NCBI RefSeq assembly: GCF_003350325.1
Contig: NZ_QLYZ01000009.1
Coordinates: 97,851 to 161,850, forward strand
Length of the DNA stretch: 64,000 nucleotides
Source of the DNA: Vibrio rhodolitus
Lineage (GTDB): Bacteria > Pseudomonadota > Gammaproteobacteria > Enterobacterales > Vibrionaceae
Reading direction: 5' to 3'
Below the pieces are notes generated by a model. It was not told the DNA's origin. It did no database searches and saw only the letters and a list, made by a program, of their open reading frames with translations. Shown here in pieces: positions 1-8,862 of this stretch (position 1 is its first letter; every line of letters begins with the position of its first letter). Made by a program: the position numbers and the translations under genes.

Positions 1-899
1 CCCACACAGTCAGAACCGGTGTCACCACCACCAATTACCACAACATGTTTATCTTTGGCGTGAATTTCTTCCGTCTTCAGATCCATGTTGTTAGCGCGGC
101 GGTTGTTTTGCGAAAGGAACTGCATCGCAAAGTAGACGCCATTTAGCTCGCGCCCTGGTACTGGTAGATCACGCGGAACTGTAGAGCCACCAGTGAGTAG
201 CACCACATCAAACTCTTGACGCAGTTGCTGTGCGTTAACATCCACACCGATATGTTGGTTTACTTTGAACTCAACGCCAGCTTCAGCCATTAGGTTGATC
301 TTACGATCAATAATGTCCATACCCAGTTTAAAGTCTGGAATACCAAAGCGCAGTAGACCACCCACTTTTTCATCCCGCTCAAACACTGTCACTGAGTGAC
401 CGGCACTGTTGAGCTGCTCAGCGGCAGATAAGCCTGCCGGACCTGAGCCGATGATTGCCACGGTTTTACCCGTGCGAGTACGTGGCGTTTTTGGTTTGGC
501 GTAGCCTTCACGGTACGCGGTCTCAACAATGGTTTTCTCAATGTTACAGATAGTGATTGGATCTTGGTTAATACCAAGTACACACGCACTTTCACATGGA
601 GCCGGACAAACACGACCAGTAAATTCAGGGAAGTTATTGGTCGAGCTTAGAATGTTCCAAGCTTCTTCCCAGCTGTCGCGGTAAACCGCATCGTTAAATT
701 CTGGGATAATGTTGCCGATAGGGCAGCCGTTATGACAAAACGGCACGCCACAGTCCATACAGCGAGAAGCTTGCGTGTTGATCTTGTCACCAAACTCCTC
801 GTTGAGAACGAACTCTTTGTTGTTCTTGATACGCTCTTGTGGGTCGATTTTCTGCGGGAGTTCACGACCATGCTCTAAAAATCCAGTAGGCTTACCCAT
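1..899 (-). CDS. gltD: Glutamate synthase small subunit, partial (C-terminus beyond the window)
   Basis: Beta subunit of NADPH-dependent glutamate synthase. It passes electrons from NADPH through FAD to the large subunit in ammonium assimilation. The visible 299 N-terminal residues begin MGKPTGFLEHGRE. They show the cysteine groups typical of the N-terminal ferredoxin-like domain (CMDCGVPFC, then CPIGN, then VCPAPCESACV). An FAD-binding Rossmann motif IIGSGPAG follows near residue 145. A second dinucleotide motif (VVIGGGDTGSD) lies at the window edge. The start overlaps the gltB stop by one base (TAATG), so the two are translationally coupled. The family is about 470 residues, so roughly the last third is off the left edge. 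Cytoplasmic. Confidence 0.95.
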   Translation of the reverse strand, partial: MGKPTGFLEHGRELPQKIDPQERIKNNKEFVLNEEFGDKINTQASRCMDCGVPFCHNGCPIGNIIPEFNDAVYRDSWEEAWNILSSTNNFPEFTGRVCPAPCESACVLGINQDPITICNIEKTIVETAYREGYAKPKTPRTRTGKTVAIIGSGPAGLSAAEQLNSAGHSVTVFERDEKVGGLLRFGIPDFKLGMDIIDRKINLMAEAGVEFKVNQHIGVDVNAQQLRQEFDVVLLTGGSTVPRDLPVPGRELNGVYFAMQFLSQNNRRANNMDLKTEEIHAKDKHVVVIGGGDTGSDCV

Positions 900-3800
900 T
901 ACACTGCCTCCGCTTCTTTTTGTTCTGCTTCAGCCTTACGCTTTTGAAGTACAGCTTTGTAATCGCGTGGCATCACTTTCACCATGCTCTCTAGGCTTAC
1001 TTCAAAATTGTCTAGGAAAGACTGAGCCACTTCACTTCCTGTGAACTGAACATGCTTAGTTAACATGTCGAGTAGTAGGTCTTTGTCTTCTTGCTCGATT
1101 GGATCGAGGTCAACCAGTTCAGGGTTAAGCTTCGATTCAAAATCACCGGATTTATCCCAAACGTAGGCGACACCGCCACTCATACCAGCAGCAAAATTAC
1201 GTCCAGTCGAACCAAGGATAATCGCAGCACCACCCGTCATGTATTCACAACCGTGGTCACCCACACCTTCTACTACGACTTTCGCGCCTGAGTTACGCAC
1301 ACAGAAACGCTCGCCTGCAAGACCGCGGATGAAAGACTCACCTGAGGTTGCACCATAGAAACATACGTTACCGACCACGATGTTATCTTCAGCAACGATG
1401 CTTGAGTTGGCATCTGGATAAAGTACTAGCGTACCGCCAGAGAGACCTTTACCCCAGTAATCGTTGGCATCACCTTCCACTTCGAACTTAACGCCCTTAG
1501 CTAGGAATGCACCGAACGATTGACCTGCTGAACCTTTGAACTTGACGTTCATTGGCTGAGGTAGACCGTTGTCTTTGTACACTTTCGAAATTTCGTTCGA
1601 CAGCATCGTACCCGCAGAGCGGTCGGTGTTGACGATAGGGAACTCAGCTGTGACCGCTTCGCCTTTCTCTAGCGCAGGGATTGCTGCTTGAATAAGCTTG
1701 CGATCCAACACCGATTCAAGGTTATGGTTTTGCTGGGTTTGACAGAAGATACCGTCTTCCGCTCGCGCTTCTTCCACGTGAAGGACAGGCGTTAGATCTA
1801 GGTTCTTGTATTTCCAATGCGATACGTCTTGGCGAACTTTCAGTTTCTTACCTTGACCGACCATCTCATCGATAGTGCGGAAGCCAAGTTCTGCCATGAT
1901 TTCACGTAGGCCTTCTGCCATGTATTGGAAGAAGGTTACAACATCTTCTACGCGACCATCAAAACGTTCACGTAGCGTCTTGTTCTGCGTTGCGATACCG
2001 ACAGGACAGGTGTTCTTATGACACTTACGCATCATGATACAGCCTTCAACCACAAGTGCTGCGGTTGCCACGCCCCATTCTTCTGCACCGAGCAGTGTTG
2101 CAACGGCCAGGTCACGTGGTGTCTTCATCTGACCATCTGCTTGAACCACGATACGGTTACGTAGACCGTTTTTCAGTAGCGTCTGGTGAGTTTCCGCTAG
2201 ACCCAATTCCCAAGGAAGACCGGTATGGCGGATTGACGACATTGGTGATGCACCTGTACCACCATCAAAACCAGCAATCAGTACCACGTCAGCTTTCGCT
2301 TTCGCTACACCTGAAGCGATGGTACCTACACCTGCTTCTGATACTAGTTTGACGTTAACGCGGCCTTTACGGTTAGCGTTCTTCAAGTCGTAGATGAGCT
2401 GCGCCAAATCTTCGATTGAGTAGATATCGTGGTGTGGCGGTGGAGAAATCAGACCCACTCCAGGGGTTGAGTGACGAGTCGCACCGATCCAGTCATCGAC
2501 CTTATCGCCCGGTAGCTGACCACCTTCACCTGGTTTTGCGCCCTGAGCCATTTTGATTTGTAGCTCTTCCGCGTTGGTTAGATAGTAAGAGGTTACGCCG
2601 AAACGACCTGATGCTACCTGCTTGATTGCGGAGCGTTCCCAGTCTCCGTTTTCTTTTGGTTCAAAGCGGATTGGGTCTTCACCACCTTCACCTGAGTTCG
2701 ACTTCGCGCCAAGGCGGTTCATCGCTACAGCAAGGGTTGAGTGCGCTTCGTAAGAGATCGAACCAAACGACATTGCACCCGTGGCAAAGCGTTTTACGAT
2801 GCTCTCAATTGGTTCTACTTCAGCAAGTGGCACCGAACCGGCTGGGTTTTTAATAAACTCTAGCTGGCTACGTAGCGTAACGGCATTGTCACCTTGCTTA
2901 TCAACGGCAGCAGCATATTGCTTGAACTGATCGTAGTTCTTATTACGCGTTGACTCTTGCAGCAAAGAAATGGTTTCTGGGTTAAATAGGTGTTTTTCAC
3001 CGCGCTGTTTCCACTGATAAACGCCGCCCACATCCAGAACTTGGATAGGAATGTCACGTTGTGGGTAACCATAGCGGTGGCGGATCAGTACTTCTTTGGC
3101 GATATCATCCAGAGTGAGACCTTGGATACGTGAGACCGTACCTGTGAAGTATTTATCCACGACTGATTTGTGAATACCAAGCGCTTCGAAAATCTGTGCG
3201 CCATGGTAAGACTGCAGCGTAGAAATACCCATCTTCGAGAAGATCTTGAGTAGTCCGCCGTTTACTGCCTTACGGTAGTTGTCGAACAGATCGCGCGGGT
3301 TCGCCTGTGGATCCAGCTTCTTAGTGCGTTGCAGTTCAACGATGGTTTCGATAACCAAGTAAGGGTTAACTGCGTTCGCACCGTAGCCTAATAGTGTCGC
3401 GAAGTGATGTGTTTCACGCGCATCGCCAGTTTCAACGACGATATCACACTTAGCACGTAGACCTTTGCGGATCAGGTGATGATGCACGGCACCTACTGCC
3501 AGCATCGCTGGGATAGCTGCGTGGTTAGAGTTCACCGCACGGTCGGTCAACAAGATGATAGAGTAACCATCAATAACCGCGTCTTCTGCGTATTGGCAAA
3601 TACGTTTTAGTGCGCGCTCAAGTTTGCCTTGATCTTCACTAGCTTGGAATACGATATCGAGCGTTTTTGCTTGTAAGTGCTCGTTATCAATTGCACGTAG
3701 TTTCTCTAGTTCAGAGTTTGCCAGTACTGGTGATTCAAGCTCAACTTTTTGACAGTGCAGCGGCGTTTCGGTTAACAGGTTCTGATCCTTACCTAGGTAA

Positions 3801-5437
3801 GTATTCAGTGACATAACCATACGCTCACGGATTGGGTCAATAGGTGGGTTGGTTACCTGGGCAAACAACTGCTTGAAGTAGTTTGATAGGTGCTGTGATT
3901 GATGCGATAGAACCGCTAGTGGCCAGTCGGCACCCATTGCAGAAAGTGGCTCTTTACCATCGTTCGCCATTGGCACGATGATTTCGTTCACTTCTTCTGA
4001 GCTTACACCAAACGCTTGTTGGCGGTGCATTAGGCGCTCAGGAGATGGTTGGCTGAACTGGTTGCTCGCATCTGGCAGTTTTTTCAGGCTAAGCAGATTC
4101 TCTTCAACCCATTTCTCGTAAGGCTGCGCCGTAGCGATAGAATCTTTAACTTCTTCGTCAGAGATAATACGACCTTGCTCAAGGTCGGCAACGAAGATAC
4201 GACCTGGTTGTAGACGACCACGGAACTCAACGTTTTCCGGTGCGATATCCACTACACCAGATTCTGATGCCATTACGAGGAAATCATCTTTGGTCACTGT
4301 GTAGCGTGACGGACGCAGACCGTTACGGTCAAGCGTAGCACCTACTTGTACGCCGTCAGTAAAACATACTGATGCAGGACCATCCCATGGTTCCATAATG
4401 TTCGCGTGGTACTGATAGAACGCGCGACGCGTTGGATCCATGTTTTTGTTTTCTTGCCATGCTTCAGGGATCATCATCATCAATGCATGAGGCAAGCTAC
4501 GACCGGAAAGAACAAGCAGTTCTAGTGCCATGTCGAAGTTAGATGAGTCTGAGCTGCCTTCTTGACAGATAGGCAGTAGCATGTCGATTTCAGCTTGAGT
4601 GAACAATTCTGATTCTAGAATTGCTTCACGCGCTTTCATCCAGTTTAAGTTACCGCGAACCGTGTTGATTTCACCGTTGTGGGCAATGTAACGGAAAGGC
4701 TGCGCTAGGCGCCATTTCGGGAATGTATTGGTTGAGAAGCGTGAGTGCACGAGTGCAAGCGCAGTCACCATGGTTGGGTTCTGCAGATCTAAGAAGTACT
4801 GTGGTACTTGCTCAGTGGTTAGCTGACCTTTGTAAACCAGCGTTTTGTATGACATTGAGTTGATGTAAAAATCATCGCCAATGTTCGATACGCTTTCTAA
4901 GCACACGCGTACGGTGTAGTTACGTAGCACGTATAGTTTGCGCTCTAGCTCTTCTGGTGTCGTGCCAGGACCGCCGGTAATAAATACATGCTCAAATTGT
5001 GGTTCTGTGCTTAGCGGATCTGCGCCGATCATTGAATTGTCGGTTGGCAACACACGGTAGCCAATCACTTCAAGATCTAATCGCTTAGCGTTACGCTCGA
5101 GAATATCACGACATTGCTCGCGTTTGTGTTGGTCTTTCGGGAAAAGCACCACACCAACGCCATACTTTTCAAAAGAAGGTAGCTTAATCCCAAGCTTAAC
5201 CGCTTCTTCTAAAAGAAACTCATGAGGTTTTTGCAGCAAGATACCTGCGCCGTCGCCGCTGCATGGATCGCAACCTTGACCACCGCGGTGTTCCATTCGC
5301 GCAAGCATGTCCAGAGCCTGAGTCACTACTGCGTGTGATTTACGGTTTTTTAGGTGAGCAACAAAACCGATACCACAAGCGTCGTGTTCCAATTCAGGAG
5401 TGTACAGACCTTGGGTGCTCTGCTCTCTATCTACCAT
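899..5437 (-). CDS. gltB: Glutamate synthase large subunit
   Basis: Alpha subunit of NADPH-GOGAT. It hydrolyses glutamine, channels the ammonia and makes glutamate from 2-oxoglutarate. The protein has 1512 residues, the usual size. The N-terminus carries a class II amidotransferase domain whose catalytic Cys21 (HDACGIGF) becomes residue 1 after removal of a short propeptide. The FMN-binding synthase domain lies at about 800-1190 and holds the 3Fe-4S ligands as C-x5-C-x4-C (near 1131-1142, CIMMRKCHKNTC). The C-terminal third is the glycine-rich beta-helix region. First gene of gltBD, with a 535-bp upstream gap. The SD is GGAAGGA about 7 bases before ATG. Confidence 0.97.
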   Translation of the reverse strand: MVDREQSTQGLYTPELEHDACGIGFVAHLKNRKSHAVVTQALDMLARMEHRGGQGCDPCSGDGAGILLQKPHEFLLEEAVKLGIKLPSFEKYGVGVVLFPKDQHKREQCRDILERNAKRLDLEVIGYRVLPTDNSMIGADPLSTEPQFEHVFITGGPGTTPEELERKLYVLRNYTVRVCLESVSNIGDDFYINSMSYKTLVYKGQLTTEQVPQYFLDLQNPTMVTALALVHSRFSTNTFPKWRLAQPFRYIAHNGEINTVRGNLNWMKAREAILESELFTQAEIDMLLPICQEGSSDSSNFDMALELLVLSGRSLPHALMMMIPEAWQENKNMDPTRRAFYQYHANIMEPWDGPASVCFTDGVQVGATLDRNGLRPSRYTVTKDDFLVMASESGVVDIAPENVEFRGRLQPGRIFVADLEQGRIISDEEVKDSIATAQPYEKWVEENLLSLKKLPDASNQFSQPSPERLMHRQQAFGVSSEEVNEIIVPMANDGKEPLSAMGADWPLAVLSHQSQHLSNYFKQLFAQVTNPPIDPIRERMVMSLNTYLGKDQNLLTETPLHCQKVELESPVLANSELEKLRAIDNEHLQAKTLDIVFQASEDQGKLERALKRICQYAEDAVIDGYSIILLTDRAVNSNHAAIPAMLAVGAVHHHLIRKGLRAKCDIVVETGDARETHHFATLLGYGANAVNPYLVIETIVELQRTKKLDPQANPRDLFDNYRKAVNGGLLKIFSKMGISTLQSYHGAQIFEALGIHKSVVDKYFTGTVSRIQGLTLDDIAKEVLIRHRYGYPQRDIPIQVLDVGGVYQWKQRGEKHLFNPETISLLQESTRNKNYDQFKQYAAAVDKQGDNAVTLRSQLEFIKNPAGSVPLAEVEPIESIVKRFATGAMSFGSISYEAHSTLAVAMNRLGAKSNSGEGGEDPIRFEPKENGDWERSAIKQVASGRFGVTSYYLTNAEELQIKMAQGAKPGEGGQLPGDKVDDWIGATRHSTPGVGLISPPPHHDIYSIEDLAQLIYDLKNANRKGRVNVKLVSEAGVGTIASGVAKAKADVVLIAGFDGGTGASPMSSIRHTGLPWELGLAETHQTLLKNGLRNRIVVQADGQMKTPRDLAVATLLGAEEWGVATAALVVEGCIMMRKCHKNTCPVGIATQNKTLRERFDGRVEDVVTFFQYMAEGLREIMAELGFRTIDEMVGQGKKLKVRQDVSHWKYKNLDLTPVLHVEEARAEDGIFCQTQQNHNLESVLDRKLIQAAIPALEKGEAVTAEFPIVNTDRSAGTMLSNEISKVYKDNGLPQPMNVKFKGSAGQSFGAFLAKGVKFEVEGDANDYWGKGLSGGTLVLYPDANSSIVAEDNIVVGNVCFYGATSGESFIRGLAGERFCVRNSGAKVVVEGVGDHGCEYMTGGAAIILGSTGRNFAAGMSGGVAYVWDKSGDFESKLNPELVDLDPIEQEDKDLLLDMLTKHVQFTGSEVAQSFLDNFEVSLESMVKVMPRDYKAVLQKRKAEAEQKEAEAV

Positions 5438-5972
5438 AGATACATCCTTCCAATCTAATTCGGACGCACTGTCGTCAAACGAACTGAATCGCGCGTCACT
5501 TCCTTTTAATAGTTTTAATTCGCACCTAACCGAGGTTGATCAGGTTTGATTCCCTTCTTTTCTCACAGGAAAAATGTTGCGAGAAAGACAATCCTTGGTG
5601 ACATCCATTTTACAGCATCACTTTAGTAGTGATTTTTATAGGTGGGGTTGGTCTATCACCGGTCTCCTTGTCGATTGTTTTGATTCTGGCGATTCCGCCT
5701 AACAAGTGAGATCTGTAAGTATCCTACAATTTCTTCGGGCTAAAATGCAATCAAAACGCAGCATTGTTGCGCAATTTTTTCGCGCGAGAATTAGGTTTTA
5801 TGTTTGTATTTTGCCTAAAATTCAGTTTGAAGCACGTTTATTTGCATGTTTATTGATTTGTGATAGGGATCAAATTGCTTGTTTTGGTTAGTTTGCACTC
5901 ATTTTTAAAGCTCGATTTGTGTAATTCGATTACATGAATTTTAATGGTTATTATTCTCATTAGTGGTCCGAG
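5438..5972. promoter_or_regulatory. Divergent control region between gltB and yhcC (535 bp, no gene)
   Basis: No convincing gene lies here. The region must hold the gltBD promoter (leftward) and the yhcC promoter (rightward). At 5617-5633 there is a weak hairpin (ATCACT, 5-base loop, AGTGAT) followed by five T on the plus strand. It could be a leaky terminator or a leader structure. The half nearest yhcC (5740-5970) is AT-rich. A weak CRP-like sequence (TGTGA, six bases, TCAAA) occurs near 5860. A 61-residue ORF at 5706-5891 has no SD and looks spurious. Confidence 0.5.
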
Positions 5973-6902
5973 ATGCAATTACACGAATTGGTTAACACCG
6001 TTGGTCAAGATTTACACCGCCGTTATGGCGAGAAAGTCCATAAACTCACGCTTCACGGTGGCTTTAGCTGTCCTAACCGCGATGGCACGATTGGGCGTGG
6101 TGGCTGTACTTTTTGTAATGTTGCATCGTTTGCTGATGAAGAAACGCAAGTTAAAAGTATCCAAGAGCAATTGACCGATCGAGCTGGCGAAATTGCCCGC
6201 GCGAAAAAATACCTCGCTTACTTTCAAGCCTACACCAGTACTTATGCTGAAGTGCAGGTTTTGAAAAACATGTATGAAGAAGCTCTTAAAGCGGCAGATA
6301 TCGTCGGCTTATGTGTAGGCACTCGTCCTGACTGCGTGCCTGATGCCGTACTTGAACTTCTTTCCGAGTATGTTGAGCAAGGTTATGAAATTTGGCTCGA
6401 GCTTGGTCTACAAACCGCTAATAACGACACCTTAAAGCGCATCAATCGTGGTCATGACTTTGAGTGCTATGCAGAGATCACTCAACGTGCTCGCGCGTTA
6501 GGCATTAAAGTATGTACCCACTTAATTGTCGGCTTGCCACGCGAAACGCGTGAAGACAACGTTAAAACCATGCAACAAGTGCTTGAAGTCGGTACTGACG
6601 GGATTAAGTTGCATGGCTTGCATATTGTCGAGGGCAGCACCATGGCGAAAGCTTGGCGTGCCGGCAAGCTTGAAGCGCCTGAATTAGAAGAGTATGTCGC
6701 TATCGCCAGTGAACTGATTCGCATGACGCCAGCGGACGTGGTTTACCATCGCGTATCTTCCGCGGCGCGTCGTCCAACCTTGCTCTCTCCTTTATGGTGT
6801 GAAAACCGCTGGTTAGCAATGACTGAGATTGGCAGAGCACTAAACCGAGACGGAGCTCAAGGTTCGCTCATTGGACAGCCGTTTCATTACATTAAGCCTT
6901 GA
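5973..6902 (+). CDS. yhcC: YhcC-family radical SAM protein
   Basis: Predicted cytoplasmic radical SAM enzyme of the TIGR01212/YhcC family, 309 residues as expected. The Cys ligands of the [4Fe-4S] cluster are Cys33, Cys45 and Cys48 (CPNRDGTIGRGGCTFC), a C-x11-C-x2-C spacing rather than the standard C-x3-C-x2-C. The segment GIKVCTHLIVGLPRETRED fits the later strands of the barrel. The substrate of the family is not firmly known to me. The same neighbours, gltBD on one side and arcB on the other, occur in enterobacteria, which supports orthology. Start ATG at 5973. Confidence 0.9.
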   Translation: MQLHELVNTVGQDLHRRYGEKVHKLTLHGGFSCPNRDGTIGRGGCTFCNVASFADEETQVKSIQEQLTDRAGEIARAKKYLAYFQAYTSTYAEVQVLKNMYEEALKAADIVGLCVGTRPDCVPDAVLELLSEYVEQGYEIWLELGLQTANNDTLKRINRGHDFECYAEITQRARALGIKVCTHLIVGLPRETREDNVKTMQQVLEVGTDGIKLHGLHIVEGSTMAKAWRAGKLEAPELEEYVAIASELIRMTPADVVYHRVSSAARRPTLLSPLWCENRWLAMTEIGRALNRDGAQGSLIGQPFHYIKP

Positions 6903-6971
6903 TTAAATAAGAAAAATCTCATAGAAACTGCTATCTTTCAGCCCAACCCAAGCTAAAGATAGAAAGTCTAT

Positions 6972-8723
6972 ATGATAGAGATGTCGGACAGGTGGATATT
7001 TGAGTTTATCCATCTTCATGGAATTGAAATGCTACTTGCAATGGTGCTGCTGGCATTGATTGCTCAGTTGTATATTCGCTTTCACCGACAAGTAAAGCGG
7101 CTGATTGAAGACTCTCCGATCTCCATGATGTTGGTAGAGAGTAAATCAGGCAAAGTTTTGATTTCCAATCCGGTCGCAACGCGAGTGCTGGGGATCCGCC
7201 GAGTCGGTCGCTACTATCTACTGCCAGGTACGCTGAGCCAATCTTTTATCTTTGAATTGATGGGCTATTTCTCTACTCATAGTTCATCTGGTTACAAAAT
7301 CGATTGGCCGTTAACGGCTAATCAATCTGTGCGCGTTGAAGTCTACGGTCGACCGACCAAATATCGCGGTAAAGCCTGCTGGCTATTTTATCTTTCTCCT
7401 TATCAACCGGGTGTCGATGAGGTGATGGAGCAAGTCCATTCTTTATCTGTGATTAAAAGCGCTTTTGAAAACCTTTCTGAACTTATCTTTGTCAAAGGAC
7501 CGAGCGGGGAAAAGCTATTTACCAACCGAGCATTTGACCGTTTCTGGGGAGATCGCTTTGATGAAGGTATGCATGAAATAAAAGGCGTCGCTCGAGGGCG
7601 CGCCTCGCATCGTCATTGGACGGTAGATAAATTCGGTCGCAGTTGCCTGTTAGAAACTCACCAAAGCCTGCTTATGTCGCCACAAGGTGAGCCGCTTGGC
7701 ATGTTGGGGATCAGCCATGATGTTACGGACTGGCATGATATTCAGCGCAATCTTCGTGATGAAATGGAAAAGCGTCGCGATACTGAAGTGGCACTGGCGC
7801 AGCGTGACACTATTTTACAAAACATTTTGGAAGCCAGTCCGGACTCGATTGGTATCTTTAATGAGAACATGGTTTACCAAGCGTGCAATAAGCCGTTTGT
7901 TAAAGCGTTAGGCATTTCAGATGTGCAAGACTTGATTGGTCATCGTCTGCAAGATGTGATTGCCGATGATGCCTATAAAAAGCTGGCTGAGAGCGATCAT
8001 CAAGTGCTGCATGATGGTATTTCGTTACGTTACATCGATCAGATCATCCACAGTAATGGTGAGATGACTTGGTATGATGTGGTGAAATCACCATTTCGTG
8101 ACCCAGGTTCGGGCACTAATGGCGTGCTAGTGATGGCGCGTGATGTGTCTGAGCGTTATCTCGCGGAACAGAAATTGGCAGAGGCGAATCAAGAGCTTGA
8201 AAGACTGAGCTTTATTGACGGTTTGACGCAAATTGCCAACCGTCGCCGCTTCGATGAGCAGTTGGATTTATTGTGGCATATTCACCTGCGTGAGCAGAAG
8301 CCGCTAACCATCATGTTATGTGATATTGACTACTTCAAAGGGTTTAATGATCTCTATGGGCACCAAAAAGGTGATGAAGCTTTGATTGGTGTCGCGCAAG
8401 CTTTCAAGCAAGTTATTACCCGCTCGAGCGATTGTGTGGCTCGATATGGCGGCGAAGAATTCGCGTTTATATTGCCCAACACCACCACAGAGGGTGCGAA
8501 AGTCTTGGCAGAGCGTATTCATACTGAGGTAGCAAAACTAGCCATTGCTCATCAAGCCTCGGATGTGAGTGAGCTTGTTACCGTCAGTATTGGTTTGGTG
8601 GCGTTTGTTCCTCACCAACCACAAACGGTTGAGGCAATGGTGGCTTTAGCAGACAGTGCTCTGTACCAAGCCAAAGCCAATGGTCGCAACCAAACCTGCA
8701 TACATCACACATCCAGTAATTAA
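6972..8723 (+). CDS. Membrane-anchored PAS-GGDEF diguanylate cyclase
   Basis: Predicted to make cyclic di-GMP from two GTP. 583 residues: an N-terminal hydrophobic segment (about 14-32), PAS-like regions (about 155-270 and 275-400, the latter with EASPDSIGIFNENM), then a GGDEF domain (about 415-575). The active-site motif is GGEEF at 493-497. An intact inhibitory I-site RSSD (484-487) sits exactly five residues before it, so both catalysis and product inhibition are expected. The gene lies between yhcC and arcB, 69 bases after yhcC and 139 bases before arcB. The link between redox sensing and cyclic di-GMP is suggested only by position. Confidence 0.9.
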   Translation: MIEMSDRWIFEFIHLHGIEMLLAMVLLALIAQLYIRFHRQVKRLIEDSPISMMLVESKSGKVLISNPVATRVLGIRRVGRYYLLPGTLSQSFIFELMGYFSTHSSSGYKIDWPLTANQSVRVEVYGRPTKYRGKACWLFYLSPYQPGVDEVMEQVHSLSVIKSAFENLSELIFVKGPSGEKLFTNRAFDRFWGDRFDEGMHEIKGVARGRASHRHWTVDKFGRSCLLETHQSLLMSPQGEPLGMLGISHDVTDWHDIQRNLRDEMEKRRDTEVALAQRDTILQNILEASPDSIGIFNENMVYQACNKPFVKALGISDVQDLIGHRLQDVIADDAYKKLAESDHQVLHDGISLRYIDQIIHSNGEMTWYDVVKSPFRDPGSGTNGVLVMARDVSERYLAEQKLAEANQELERLSFIDGLTQIANRRRFDEQLDLLWHIHLREQKPLTIMLCDIDYFKGFNDLYGHQKGDEALIGVAQAFKQVITRSSDCVARYGGEEFAFILPNTTTEGAKVLAERIHTEVAKLAIAHQASDVSELVTVSIGLVAFVPHQPQTVEAMVALADSALYQAKANGRNQTCIHHTSSN

Positions 8724-8862
8724 GCCTACTTGGCTTGGGGATTTCTTAGCTGTGCATGCTGAAAGCAGGTAAGATATCCCCATATGTCGCCACTTCATTA
8801 TTCTAAATCCAGCAGCGGAACTTTGTGGCGATAGCTGCTGCCTTTTGTCGCTCGGAGCGCTA

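Noticed and set aside
5706..5891. 61-residue ORF in the gltB-yhcC gap
   Set aside because: No SD, composition like random AT-rich DNA, no recognisable features.
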